A stretch of DNA of 64,000 bases, taken from assembly GCF_016887565.1 (NCBI RefSeq), contig NZ_CP069396.1, forward strand, positions 1,329,001 to 1,393,000, read 5' to 3'. Under the pieces are notes generated by a model. It worked only from the letters and a program-made list of their open reading frames with translations. It was not told the DNA's origin and did not search any database. Shown piece after piece: positions 44,761 to 53,760 of this stretch (positions are counted from its first letter, which is position 1; every line of letters starts with the position of its first letter). A program made the position numbers and the translations under genes. The DNA is from Archangium violaceum. GTDB taxonomy: Bacteria > Myxococcota > Myxococcia > Myxococcales > Myxococcaceae.

Positions 44761-44971
44761 CTGTGTATCCCCTCTCGAGTCAATGCCGTTGGTACCCTTG
44801 CCAGTCAGCCGTCCTGGCCCCTGGCGGGTCGATGGGTCCGCAAGCTGCCGTGGTGTCGTAGCAAAGGCGCCTTTCAAGTCAAGCAATGGATCCTGTCAAT
44901 ATCGGGAGATGCCCACGGGTCGCGGCCCCGCGTTGAAATGAAGGCCGGGCGTTGCTACCCCCACCAGACCC

Positions 44972-45952
44972 ATGGAGAGCGCCCAAGTACGCCCCGCGAA
45001 CCGTCTCTGGCTGCACCTGCTGCTCTTCGTGCTGACCGCCGGGACGACCTCGTTCACCTTCGACCATGCGTTCCTCGGCACGGCGCTCCCCTGGGACGAG
45101 CGCCTGACGGGGGCGTTGGCCTTCAGCGCCGCGCTGCTCGCCATCCTCGGCTCGCACGAGATGGGGCACTACGTGCTGGCGCGCGTGCACGGGGTGGACG
45201 CGTCGCTGCCGTACTTCATCCCGGTGCCCTACCTGGGGGTGGGCACGCTGGGGGCGGTCATCCGCATCCGCGGGCGCATCCCCGACAAGAACGCCCTGGT
45301 GGACATCGGGGCGGCGGGGCCCCTGGCGGGGCTGGCGGTGGCGCTGCCCATCATCGCCTGGGGACTGGCCCACTCCACGGTGGTGGATTCGCCGCCGGTG
45401 CCCTCGCCCTTCCCGGGGGACGAGTCCCTCTGGAGCCTGGGCAAGGACCTCCTGCTCTGGGTCCAGGTGAAGCTGGGCCACCTGCCCCCGCCCTCCGAGC
45501 CCCCCTTCACCGGGCACATGCAGTGGGTCTTCAGTGACGGCCTGCTGATGAAGGGCCTGCAGTGGCTGGTGCTGGGGCCGCTGCCCGAGGGCAAGGACGT
45601 GATGGTGCATCCGGTGGTCATCGCCGGCTGGTTCGGCCTGCTGGTGACCCTGCTCAACCTCATCCCCGTGGGCCAGTTCGACGGGGGGCATCTGGCCTTC
45701 GCCTTGTGGGGCAGGCATGCTCGGTGGGTGGGCAAGGCCATGGCGCTGGTACTGCTTTTCCTCACCCTCTTCTACACGGTCACCTGGGGTGTCTGGCTCC
45801 TGGTGGCCACGAAGCTGGTGGGCTTCGGCCATCCGGAGGTGACCCAGCCAGCCGAGCCTTTGGGACTCGGGCGGAAGCTGGTCTGCGCGGTATGCTTCCT
45901 CGCCCTGGCGGGCTGTGCCATGCCCGTGCCCATCCGAATGGTGATCTGGTGA
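44972..45952 (+). CDS. Site-2 protease-type M50 intramembrane metallopeptidase
   Basis: A 326-residue membrane protein with about seven helices. The zinc site is SHEMGH (His62, Glu63, His66) inside helix 2, and the third ligand is in NLIPVGQFDGGH near 230-241. The segment between (VGTLGAVIRIRGRIPDKNALVDIGAAGPLAGLAVALP) matches EGY1/M50 family proteins. It cleaves transmembrane substrates within the bilayer. No PDZ domain is evident. It is the first gene of a four-gene operon; its stop overlaps the next start (GTGA). The last 35 residues (LVCAVCFLALAGC) add a hydrophobic segment. Confidence 0.92.
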   Translation: MESAQVRPANRLWLHLLLFVLTAGTTSFTFDHAFLGTALPWDERLTGALAFSAALLAILGSHEMGHYVLARVHGVDASLPYFIPVPYLGVGTLGAVIRIRGRIPDKNALVDIGAAGPLAGLAVALPIIAWGLAHSTVVDSPPVPSPFPGDESLWSLGKDLLLWVQVKLGHLPPPSEPPFTGHMQWVFSDGLLMKGLQWLVLGPLPEGKDVMVHPVVIAGWFGLLVTLLNLIPVGQFDGGHLAFALWGRHARWVGKAMALVLLFLTLFYTVTWGVWLLVATKLVGFGHPEVTQPAEPLGLGRKLVCAVCFLALAGCAMPVPIRMVIW

Positions 45953-47076
45953 AGTACTTCTGTGAGGCTTGCGAGCGGCTCGTTCCCCCGGCGTCGTACC
46001 GGCTGGAGTTCGGTCTGCTCGTGGTCAAGTGCTCCCGCTGCAAGGTGGAGATGCGCTGCGGGCCGGACGTGGACGAGGCACCCGCGCCAGCGCCCGCCAC
46101 GCCCAAGACGGCCGACGCGCCGGTCATCATGCTCGGCGTGGGCGACGCGGAGCCCGACCCCATCGAGAACGAGCCCACCCGGCGAGTGGCGGTGCCCGCG
46201 TCCGTGCTCGCGGCCATCGAGGCGGAGGCCAAGGAGAACCGCCGCAAGAAGGAGTCCCCGGCGCCCGCGCCCGTGGCGGAGGTGAAGATCTCCGCGCTGG
46301 AGTTCGTGGCGGCGGCGAAGGCCGCGGCGCCCGAGCCCGCGGTGGCCAGGGCCCCGGCGCCGGAGCCCGTGGCGGCCAGGGAAGTGCTGTCGGAGCTCCC
46401 GCCCGCGAAGACCCCGGCGCCGAAGTTCCCGATGTCGGAGGCCGCGGCATCGAACCTGGTGGTGCTGCGGCTCGCGGATGTGCACGGGCGCTCGTCGGAG
46501 TCCAAGCCGGCCGCGGAGCCCAGGCCGGTGGAGTCCAAGCCGGCGGCGGAGGCGCCCGTGCTGCGCCCGTCCATCGCCGTGCGCGCGGTGTCGGAGTCCT
46601 CGGCGGATGACCCCTTCATGCCGCCCCCGGGCTACTGCCCCAAGTGCATCGGGCCTCGCAAGGACGGCACGGTGGTGTGCCCCTACTGCGGGCTCGAGTA
46701 CGCGCGCTTCCGGACCGACGAGTTCCGTCCCTCGCCGGCCGTCGCCTCCACGTGGCTGGGCGTGCAGGAGCTGTGGGAGAGCAAGGGCGCGCACGACAAG
46801 ATTCTCGCGCTGGCCTCGGAGAAGGGGGAGCTCGCCGGACTGGGCCGGCTCTACCGCATCCGGCTGGCCCGCAACCCGGACGATTCCATGGCGAAGCGCG
46901 GGCGTGAGGAAGTGCTCCGCCTGGCCACGGCCAGCTCGACGCTGATGCCCTCGGCGCCTCCGGACAAGCGCGCGAAGGTGAAGACGGCCGCGCTGGGACT
47001 GCTGTTCTTCGCCCTGGTGATGGCGGCCGTGCTCATCATCTACCAGACCCGCCGGATGCTGGCGGGCGGGCCGTAG
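45949..47076 (+). CDS. Zinc-ribbon protein with Ala/Pro-rich spacer and C-terminal membrane anchor
   Basis: A 375-residue protein with a GTG start. Residues 4-40 hold a zinc ribbon (CEAC ... CSRC, plus Cys in MRCGPD). Residues 45-220 are Ala/Pro/Glu-rich and low-complexity. Residues about 230-250 hold a second ribbon (CPKC ... CPYC). A helical region follows, and one transmembrane helix lies near 350-370 (TAALGLLFFALVMAAVLIIY). The bulk is cytoplasmic and tail-anchored. Being overlapped on both sides by the M50 protease (GTGA) and the RegB kinase (TAGTG), it may link the two, perhaps as a protease substrate or redox/zinc sensor. This is inference. Confidence 0.75.
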   Translation: MKYFCEACERLVPPASYRLEFGLLVVKCSRCKVEMRCGPDVDEAPAPAPATPKTADAPVIMLGVGDAEPDPIENEPTRRVAVPASVLAAIEAEAKENRRKKESPAPAPVAEVKISALEFVAAAKAAAPEPAVARAPAPEPVAAREVLSELPPAKTPAPKFPMSEAAASNLVVLRLADVHGRSSESKPAAEPRPVESKPAAEAPVLRPSIAVRAVSESSADDPFMPPPGYCPKCIGPRKDGTVVCPYCGLEYARFRTDEFRPSPAVASTWLGVQELWESKGAHDKILALASEKGELAGLGRLYRIRLARNPDDSMAKRGREEVLRLATASSTLMPSAPPDKRAKVKTAALGLLFFALVMAAVLIIYQTRRMLAGGP

Positions 47077-48401
47077 TGCGCGACGCGCTCGCCATCGACC
47101 TCTCATGGCTGCTGCGCCTGCGCTGGGGCGCCATCGTCGGGCAGGTGGCGCTCATCCTCGGGGTGCACTTCGGGCTGGGCATGCCGCAGCGGCTGGGGCC
47201 GCTGTTCGCCACCATCACCGTGGCGGTGGCGAGCAACGTGGCCCTGGGCCTGTGGGCCCGGCGCGAGCGTCCCATCCGCCAGTGGCTGCCGTGGGCGGTG
47301 ATGGCGCTGGACGTGGTGCTGCTCACGGTGCTGTTGGACCTGAGCGGGGGCCCCTTCAACCCCTTCAGCGCGCTGTACCTGGTGCACATCGCGCTGTCGG
47401 CGGTGGTGCTGCGCGCGGGGTGGACGTGGGCGCTGACGGGGCTGGCCATCTCCTGCTTCGGCGTGCTCTTCGTGAACAACCTCTGGTTTCCCCGGGAAGG
47501 GGGCGAGGCGGCGTCGACGCACCACCACATCCACGACGTGCGGATGCACCTGGAGGGCATGTGGGCGGCCTTCGCGCTGGCGGCGGGCTTCATCGTCTAT
47601 TTCGTCCAGCGGGTGACGCGGGCGCTGGCCGCGCGTGAGGCGGAGCTGGTGGCGGCCCGGGCGGACTCGGCGCGGCACGAGAAGCTGACGGCGCTGGCGA
47701 CGCTGGCCGCGGGCGCCGCGCACGAGCTGTCCACGCCGCTGTCCACCATCGCCGTGGTGGCCAAGGAGCTGGAGCGCCACCTGGAGCGCACCGGGGCGGC
47801 GGCCTCCTCGCTCGAGGACGTGCAGCTCATCCGCCAGCAGGTGGCGCGCTGCCGGGACATCCTCACGCAGATGGCCACGGACGCCGGGGCGAGCCGGGGC
47901 GAGTCCATGGTGGCGCTGTCGCCCGCGGCGCTGGTGGAGGAGGCGCTGGAGGGGCTGCCGGGCCGCGAGCGCGTGCGCGTCGAGGTGGACGCCCGGGCCC
48001 GCGAGGAGCGGGAGCTCGTCCCCGCGCACGCCTTCGCCCGGGCCATCCGGGGCGTGGTGAAGAACGCCCTCCAGGCCTCGGCGCCGGAAGCCGAGGTGCG
48101 GCTGTCGCTGTCGCGGGAGGCGGAGGGGTGGCGGCTCACGGTGGAGGACTCGGGCCAGGGCATGCCGGGGGAGGTGCTGGCGCGGGCGGGCGAGCCCTTC
48201 TTCACCACCAAGGCGCCGGGGGAGGGCATGGGACTGGGGCTCTTCCTCACGCGCGCGGTGCTGGACCAGCTGGGTGGACGGCTGGTGCTGGGCTCCACGC
48301 CCGGCGAGGGGACGACGGTGAGGCTGTCGTGGCCGGCGGGGGGGCTGCGACAATCCGCCGCGTTGTCTCCGGAGGCGTCCCAGGTGCAGTTAGCCCCATG
48401 A
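47076..48401 (+). CDS. regB: RegB/PrrB-type redox-sensing histidine kinase
   Basis: A 441-residue membrane kinase with six helices in residues 12-185 and GTG start. The GGPFNPF motif near 91 matches the quinone-binding segment of RegB/PrrB/ActS. The H-box ATLAAGAAHELSTPLSTIAVVA (His near 215) and the Cys in VARCRDIL near 259, the redox-active Cys in RegB, are also present. The ATPase domain has N-box GVVKNALQAS, DSGQGMP and GMGLGLFLTRAVL. It is a RegB-class sensor that senses the quinone pool and oxygen state. It is coupled to the adjacent RegA-like regulator by an ATGA overlap. Confidence 0.9.
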   Translation: MRDALAIDLSWLLRLRWGAIVGQVALILGVHFGLGMPQRLGPLFATITVAVASNVALGLWARRERPIRQWLPWAVMALDVVLLTVLLDLSGGPFNPFSALYLVHIALSAVVLRAGWTWALTGLAISCFGVLFVNNLWFPREGGEAASTHHHIHDVRMHLEGMWAAFALAAGFIVYFVQRVTRALAAREAELVAARADSARHEKLTALATLAAGAAHELSTPLSTIAVVAKELERHLERTGAAASSLEDVQLIRQQVARCRDILTQMATDAGASRGESMVALSPAALVEEALEGLPGRERVRVEVDARAREERELVPAHAFARAIRGVVKNALQASAPEAEVRLSLSREAEGWRLTVEDSGQGMPGEVLARAGEPFFTTKAPGEGMGLGLFLTRAVLDQLGGRLVLGSTPGEGTTVRLSWPAGGLRQSAALSPEASQVQLAP

Positions 48402-48952
48402 CGAGCCCCAGGCCCGACCATGCCCCCACATTGCTGCTGGTGGACGACGAGGCGGTGTTCCGCGAGCGGCTGGCCCGCGCCTTCCGCGAGCGCGGCTTCG
48501 AGGTGAGCACCGCCGGCTCCTATGACGAGGCGCTCGCGCTGGCCTCGCGCGAGTCCCCCGAGCTGGCGGTGGTGGACCTGCGGATGCCGGGGCGGAGCGG
48601 GCTGGAGCTGGTGCGGGGCCTGCACGCGCTGGATGCGTCCACCCGCATCATCGTCCTCACCGGCTACGGGAGCATCGCCACGGCGGTGGAGGCGGTGAAG
48701 CTGGGGGCATTCAACTACCTGCCCAAGCCGGCGGACGTGGACGACCTGCTGCTCGCCTTCTCGCGAGGCCCGGGGGAGACCACGCAGGTGACGGAGGACT
48801 TCCAGCCTCCGTCCCTGGCGCGCGCCGAGTGGGAGCACATCCAGCGCGTGCTCACCGACTGCGGGGGCAACATCTCCGAGGCGGCGCGGCGGTTGGGACT
48901 GCACCGCCGCTCGCTGCAACGCAAGCTGCAGAAGTACCCGCCCGCGCAGTAG
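48398..48952 (+). CDS. regA: RegA/PrrA/ActR-type response regulator
   Basis: A 184-residue regulator. The receiver has DDE near 16-18, the phosphoacceptor Asp60 in VVDLRMPGRSGLELV, Thr in LTGYGSIATAVEAVKLGA and Lys in LPKPAD. A short linker with several prolines leads to a Fis-type helix-turn-helix (NISEAARRLGLHRRSLQRKLQK, about 152-173). This layout and the near-perfect C-terminal helix sequence define the RegA/PrrA/ActR family of global redox regulators controlling respiration and carbon or energy genes. It is the last gene of the M50-zinc ribbon-RegB operon. The MFS gene downstream is on the other strand, 12 bp away. Confidence 0.93.
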   Translation: MTSPRPDHAPTLLLVDDEAVFRERLARAFRERGFEVSTAGSYDEALALASRESPELAVVDLRMPGRSGLELVRGLHALDASTRIIVLTGYGSIATAVEAVKLGAFNYLPKPADVDDLLLAFSRGPGETTQVTEDFQPPSLARAEWEHIQRVLTDCGGNISEAARRLGLHRRSLQRKLQKYPPAQ

Positions 48953-48964
48953 CGGAGGGCCGCC

Positions 48965-50248
48965 TCAGGAGGAGGCCGTGTCCGTGGCCAGCCGGGCCGG
49001 GGCGGGGGCGGGCTGCTCGCGAATGCCCACCAGCACCAGGAGCGCGGCGACCACGAGCGCGCCGAGCATCACGTGGAAGCCCGCCGCGGCGTCGTTGTCG
49101 TTGGCCTTGATGACGTAGCCGATGAGGATGTTGGTGAGGAAGCCGCCAATCTGCCCACCGGTGTTGATGAAGCCCGCGCCCGAGCCCATGAGCCTGGGGG
49201 GGACGAGAATCATCGGCAGGGTCCAGATGGCGCCCGCGGCCATGAAGAGCAGGAAGCCGGCGATGCACTGGGCGACCATGTACTGCATGGGGTCGTTGAT
49301 CTGCGTGAACAGGTAGAGGCAGATGCCGCCGATCGCCTGACAGCCGAACACCAGGTACTTGCGCCGGCCGCGGAACCAGCGATCCGACACGTAGCCGGCG
49401 AGCATGCAGCCGATGCCGCCACAGAGGAACGGGAGCGCGCCGACGAAGCCGGTCCTCTGCAGGGAGAGCTTCTTCACCTCGAGCAGGTAGGTGGGCAGCC
49501 AGTTCAGCCAGCCGTACATGGTGAGGTTGTAGATGAGGGCCACGAAGAAGAGCACCCAGATGGGGGGCGAGCCGAGCAGCTGGCCGAAGCTGGCCTTCTC
49601 CAGCGTCTGCTCCGCGTTGGCGGCCTGGGAGCGGCTGTCGCGCTCGAACTCCTCGAGCTCCTCGGGCGAGACACGCGGGTTCTCGCGGATGGAGTTGGTG
49701 ATGAAGAGGGCGGCGGCCAGCACGCAGATGGCTCCGCCCCCACCGAGGACGTAGAAGCTCGTGCGCCAGCCCAGCACGGGCAGGAACCAGGCGAGCAACA
49801 GCGAGGAGATGGCGGGCCCGAAGGCGATGGACGAGAGGATGAGCGCGTTGGCGGTGCCGCGGTTCTTCTTCGAGTACCAGTTGCCGATGACCTTCCAGAC
49901 GGCCGCGGGGAAGATGCCCTCGCCGATGCCGAAGAGGAAGCGCACCACCAGCATGCTGGCGAGACCTCCCGCCACACCGGTCATCGCGGTGAAGAACGAC
50001 CACCAGACGAGCGCGACGAGGATGACCTTCCGGGGGCCGATCCGGTCGGCCATCATCCCGCCGGGAATCTGGGACAGGGCATAGCCGAGGAAGAAGGCGC
50101 TGAGGATCCACCCGACCTTGTCCGAGCCAATCCCGAACTCCTTGGCCATGAAGGGGACGGTCATGTTGATGGCCATCCGGTCCAGCCAGGCGACGAGGTA
50201 GCAGAGGAGCAGGACGAGCCCGACCTTGTAACTGGTCTTGAAGGACAT
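48965..50248 (-). CDS. MFS transporter, anion:cation symporter (sugar-acid/tartrate-type)
   Basis: A 427-residue protein with 12 helices. Residues 1-70 (YKVGLVLLLCYLVAWLDRMAINMTVPFMAKEFG, SAFFLGYALSQIPGGMMADRIGPRK) and FLFGIGEGIFPAAVWKVIGNWYSKKNRGTANALI match the ACS family (GudP, ExuT, phthalate and tartrate carriers). The loop at about 190-225 is cytoplasmic and charged. It imports organic or sugar acids using the proton gradient; the substrate is not evident. The ATG at 50248 is supported by an AGGAC-like ribosome binding site and a full-length N-terminus. It is convergent with the redox operon and divergent from the helicase gene. Confidence 0.92.
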   Translation of the reverse strand: MSFKTSYKVGLVLLLCYLVAWLDRMAINMTVPFMAKEFGIGSDKVGWILSAFFLGYALSQIPGGMMADRIGPRKVILVALVWWSFFTAMTGVAGGLASMLVVRFLFGIGEGIFPAAVWKVIGNWYSKKNRGTANALILSSIAFGPAISSLLLAWFLPVLGWRTSFYVLGGGGAICVLAAALFITNSIRENPRVSPEELEEFERDSRSQAANAEQTLEKASFGQLLGSPPIWVLFFVALIYNLTMYGWLNWLPTYLLEVKKLSLQRTGFVGALPFLCGGIGCMLAGYVSDRWFRGRRKYLVFGCQAIGGICLYLFTQINDPMQYMVAQCIAGFLLFMAAGAIWTLPMILVPPRLMGSGAGFINTGGQIGGFLTNILIGYVIKANDNDAAAGFHVMLGALVVAALLVLVGIREQPAPAPARLATDTASS

Positions 50249-50362
50249 GGGGCCGGAACATACCCCCCAGGCAGGGAGACAGGCCAATCGGGCACAAAAC
50301 CCGACGAGCGGGCGGCGCACTGTTATCCTGCTGTGCCTCCCCCTCACGCGCACCCGTCCGGA

Positions 50363-52363
50363 ATGTCCCTCCCCGCTCCCTCGCTTCGCCCCTCCGTCGA
50401 CACGCTGCTCGGCCCCGGTGGCGCGCTCCAGGCCGCGCTGGACAACTACGAGTACCGCCCGGAGCAGCTGCAGATGGCGCGCTCGGTGGAGAAGGCCTTC
50501 AGCGAGCGCGGCTACCTGCTGGCCGAGGCGGGCACGGGCACGGGCAAGACGCTGGCCTACCTGGTGCCGGCGCTGCTGTCGGGCCGGCGCGTGGTGGTGT
50601 CCACGGCGACGAAGACGCTGCAGGAGCAGATCTTCTTCAAGGACCTTCCGCTGCTGCGCGAGCGCATGGGGCTGTCCTTCGACGCGGCGTACCTCAAGGG
50701 GCGCAGCAACTACCTGTGCCTGCACCGCTACGACAAGTTCAGCAAGGACCCGCAATTCACCACGCGTGAAGAGGGCCGTTACTGGAAGCACTTGCAGGCG
50801 TGGGCGAGCCGCACGGAGACGGGGGACCGGAGCGAGCTGGAGCTGCCCGAGTCCTTCAGTGCCTGGGCGCGGCTGTCGACCACGTCGGACACGTGCCTGG
50901 GGTCGAAGTGCCCGGTGTACGAGAGCTGCCACGTGACGCGGGTGCGGCGGGCGGCGGAGTCGGCGGACCTGCTGGTGGTGAACCACCACCTCTTCTTCGC
51001 GGACCTGGCGCTCAGGGGCCGGGGCCAGCGGGGCGAGGGTGTGCTGCCGCAATACGACGCGGTCATCTTCGACGAGGCGCACGCGCTGGAGGACGCGGCG
51101 GGCAGCCACTTCGGGCATTCGGTGTCCAGCTTCCGGCTGGAGGAGCTGGTGCGGGACGCGCTGGCCGTGCTGCCGACGAGTGACTCGCGCTTCGGGATGC
51201 TGTCCTCGCTGGTGGTGCGGCTGCGCACGCATTCGGAGGCGCTCTTCTCCCAGGCGCCGAGGGTGCTGGGGCTGAACGACAACGAGGGCGCGGTGGCGCT
51301 GAAGCCCGACCGGCTGGCGCAGCTGTCGGGCTCCATCGAGCAGGTGAAGGAGGCGCTCTCGGCGCTCTCGGCCTTCACCACGACGGAGCGCGAGCCGGAG
51401 CTGACGCTGCTCACGCGCCGGTGCGCGGAGCTGGTGGCGGACCTGTCCTTCCTGGAGAAGGTCGAGTCGAACGACCACGTGTACTGGGCGGAGGCGCGAG
51501 GGCGGGGCGTCTTCCTGCGCGCGAGCCCCATCGAGATCGCCCGCGAGCTGCAGGAGCGCCTCTACGGAGGGGTGGACACGGTGGTGTTCACCTCGGCGAC
51601 GCTGGCGGCGGAGGGCCGCTTCGACTTCTTCGCGCGGCGCATGGGGCTGTACGACGAGGAGGGCGTGCCGGTGGCGAGCGTGCGCACCGTCTCGGTGCCC
51701 AGCCCGTTCGACTTCGAGGAGCAGTCGGCGCTGTACCTGCCCACGCACCTGCCGGACCCGGCGGCCCCCGGCTTCATCGAGGCGGCGGCGGAGGAGATCA
51801 TCCGGCTGTGCGAGGTGACGGGAGGCCGGGCCTTCGTGCTCTTCACCAGCCTGCGCAACATGGAGCGGGCGCACGCGCTCGCGCGCAACCGGCTGCCCTA
51901 CCAGGTGCTGCTCCAGGGTGAGCGGCCCAAGCAGCAGTTGCTGGAGGCCTTCCGCGAGCAGCCCAGCGTGCTCTTCGCGGCGCACAGCTTCTGGGAGGGC
52001 GTGGACGTGCCCGGGGACGCGCTGAGCCTGGTCATCATCGACCGGCTGCCCTTCGCCTCGCCGGGAGACCCGGTGGTGGGGGCGCGCATCCGCCAGCTGG
52101 AGGCGCGAGGCGAGGAGCCCTTCAGCGGCTACCAGCTGCCACAGGCGGCGCTGGCGCTGCGGCAGGGCTTCGGCCGGCTCATCCGCACCCGGGCGGACCG
52201 GGGCATCGTGGCGATGCTGGACCGGCGCATCGTCACCAAGGCCTACGGGCGCGCCTTCCTCACGAGCCTCCCGCCGGCCCGGCGCATCGACAAGCTCGAT
52301 GCGCTGGAGGGCTGGTTCCACGGGACGCCCGTGCTCGAGCGCGAGGACGACATCGACTTCTGA
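50363..52363 (+). CDS. DinG-family ATP-dependent DNA helicase
   Basis: A 666-residue superfamily 2 helicase. Motif I is EAGTGTGKTLAYLVPAL (near 55-65), and motif II is FDEAHAL (DEAH, near 232). Four Cys in YLCLHRYD ... DTCLGSKCPVYESC (near 115-195) provide the Fe-S cluster site of XPD/DinG proteins. The C-terminal half has GGRAFVLFTSLRNM, FWEGVDVPGDALSLVIIDRLPF and LRQGFGRLIRTRADRG. It unwinds DNA, including R-loop and G4-type structures, in the cytoplasm during repair. The dnaQ-like exonuclease domain of Gram-positive DinG is absent, so it is YoaA/DinG-like. A mobile-type repeat follows the stop by 6 bp. Confidence 0.93.
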   Translation: MSLPAPSLRPSVDTLLGPGGALQAALDNYEYRPEQLQMARSVEKAFSERGYLLAEAGTGTGKTLAYLVPALLSGRRVVVSTATKTLQEQIFFKDLPLLRERMGLSFDAAYLKGRSNYLCLHRYDKFSKDPQFTTREEGRYWKHLQAWASRTETGDRSELELPESFSAWARLSTTSDTCLGSKCPVYESCHVTRVRRAAESADLLVVNHHLFFADLALRGRGQRGEGVLPQYDAVIFDEAHALEDAAGSHFGHSVSSFRLEELVRDALAVLPTSDSRFGMLSSLVVRLRTHSEALFSQAPRVLGLNDNEGAVALKPDRLAQLSGSIEQVKEALSALSAFTTTEREPELTLLTRRCAELVADLSFLEKVESNDHVYWAEARGRGVFLRASPIEIARELQERLYGGVDTVVFTSATLAAEGRFDFFARRMGLYDEEGVPVASVRTVSVPSPFDFEEQSALYLPTHLPDPAAPGFIEAAAEEIIRLCEVTGGRAFVLFTSLRNMERAHALARNRLPYQVLLQGERPKQQLLEAFREQPSVLFAAHSFWEGVDVPGDALSLVIIDRLPFASPGDPVVGARIRQLEARGEEPFSGYQLPQAALALRQGFGRLIRTRADRGIVAMLDRRIVTKAYGRAFLTSLPPARRIDKLDALEGWFHGTPVLEREDDIDF

Positions 52364-52369
52364 CGTTAG

Positions 52370-52634
52370 TGGAGTGTCCACGAAGTTCGTGGACAGAGTC
52401 GTGTTGCGCATGCTCCCTCTCCCTCTGGGAGAGGGCGGGGGGTGAGGGTCGTCACCCTCGTGTTCCTCGCCCCGGCTTGCATCACGGCATGCAACCGCCC
52501 CCCTCGCCGTCCTCTGTGAACTCCCATGGGGTCATGCGCTCCAGGGGGAAGACCCTCACCCTAGCCCTCTCCCAGAGGGAGAGGGGACATCCACGGGCCC
52601 TCGGACTCTGTCCAAAGACTTTGTGGACACTCCA
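52370..52634. mobile_element. MITE-like element with 31-bp terminal inverted repeats and two internal REP hairpins
   Basis: The ends are imperfect inverted repeats of 31 bp (52370-52400 and 52604-52634), matching at 27 of 31 positions. The outer 12 bases TGGAGTGTCCAC and inner GGACAGAGTC are identical. Inside are two REP stems CCCTCTCCC/GGGAGAGGG in opposite orientation (52415-52435 and 52565-52585). No transposase frame is present, and no clear target duplication was found. It fills the whole gap between the DinG-family helicase stop and the PilT stop. Its length of 265 bp, terminal repeats and lack of coding capacity fit a non-autonomous transposable element. Confidence 0.7.
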
Positions 52635-52635
52635 G

Positions 52636-53760
52636 CTAGTGGCCGCCGCCGGGGCTCGCGGTGTCGAACTCGGGCACCTCGAAGCCGGGCTTGAGCCGCT
52701 GGAGCACCTTGCCGAAGGATTCCTTGTCCTGGGCCTTCTCCAGGGCGGCCTCGGGGGTGATGGTGCCCGCGGTCACCAGCCTCTCCAGGTGCATGTCCAG
52801 CGTCTGCATGCCCAGCGACTGGCTCGCCTGCATCTTGCTGGCGATCTGAAACACCTTCCCCTCGCGAATCATGGAGGAGATGGCGCTCGAGCCGATGAGG
52901 ATCTCCAGCGCGGCCACGCGGCCCTTGCCGTCCGCGGTGCGGATGAGCTGCTGGGCGATGATGCCGGCGAGGCCCTCGGCGAGCATGCCGCGCACCTGGG
53001 GCTGCTCGTCGGCGGGGAAGGAATTGATGATGCGGTCGATGGTGGCCGGCGCGCTGTTGGTGTGCACCGTGGCGAAGACGAGCACCCCGAAGCTGGCCAG
53101 CTGCAGCGCCAGCTTCATCGTCTCGTTGGTGCGCAGCTCGCCGATGAGGATGACATTGGGGTCCTCGCGGCCCGCCGAGCGGATGGCGGCGGTGAAGCTG
53201 GAGGCGTGCAGGCCCACCTCGCGGTGTGTCACCTGGGACTTCACCGACTCGTGAACGAACTCCACCGGATCCTCGATGGTGAGGATGTGCGCCGGGCGCG
53301 TGTGGTTGATGTGGTGGATCATCCCCGCCAGCGTGGTGGACTTGCCGCTGCCGGTGGGGCCGGTGACGAGCACCAGTCCGCTGCGGCGCTCGGCCAGCTT
53401 GCGCACCACCTCGGGGGTGTTGAGCTCCGTCAGCGACAGCACCTTGCTGGGAATGGTGCGGAAGACGGCCGCCAGGCCCGTCGTCTTGTAGAAGTAGTTG
53501 GCGCGGAAGCGTGCCTTGGTCCCGTAGCCGTAGGCGAAGTCGAGGTCCAACTCCTCGGTGATGTGCCGCTTCTGCTCGGGGGAGGTGAGCTCGAAGAGCA
53601 TCTCCTCCAGCTCGGCCTGGGTGAGGAGCTGCTCGCGCAGGGGCGTGAGCTCGCCCCGGATGCGGCCCAGCGGCGGGTGGCCGATGCCCAGGTGGAGGTC
53701 GCTCCCCTTGTGCTCGAGGAGCTTGTCGAAGAGGGCGGAGATGCGGGGCGTGGTGCTCAC
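52636..53760 (-). CDS. PilT/PilU-type retraction ATPase paralogue
   Basis: A 374-residue hexameric ATPase of the type IV pilus retraction type. The N-terminal domain starts with LFDKLLEHKGSDLHLGIGHPPLGRIRGEL. Walker A is GPTGSGKST (near 132-140). The Asp box IEDPVEFVHE, AIRSAGREDPNVILIGELRTNET (Walker B) and VFATVHTNSAPATIDRI (His box) follow, and the AIRNLIR-like region is ISSMIREGKVFQI. It starts with GTG; the GTGA overlaps the stop of the upstream PilT-like gene. No pilus genes are adjacent, so it is probably an accessory motor, perhaps used with other pilus or secretion machines. The end is followed by the MITE. Confidence 0.92.
   Translation of the reverse strand: MSTTPRISALFDKLLEHKGSDLHLGIGHPPLGRIRGELTPLREQLLTQAELEEMLFELTSPEQKRHITEELDLDFAYGYGTKARFRANYFYKTTGLAAVFRTIPSKVLSLTELNTPEVVRKLAERRSGLVLVTGPTGSGKSTTLAGMIHHINHTRPAHILTIEDPVEFVHESVKSQVTHREVGLHASSFTAAIRSAGREDPNVILIGELRTNETMKLALQLASFGVLVFATVHTNSAPATIDRIINSFPADEQPQVRGMLAEGLAGIIAQQLIRTADGKGRVAALEILIGSSAISSMIREGKVFQIASKMQASQSLGMQTLDMHLERLVTAGTITPEAALEKAQDKESFGKVLQRLKPGFEVPEFDTASPGGGH

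Noticed and set aside
50249-52411. Very long open minus-strand frame running through the DinG-family helicase gene into the MFS gene
   Set aside because: High-GC codon bias opens the antisense frame; the translated protein is Arg/Gln/Ala-rich low complexity with no domain, while the plus strand encodes a complete DinG-type helicase and the MFS protein has a full N-terminus at 50248.
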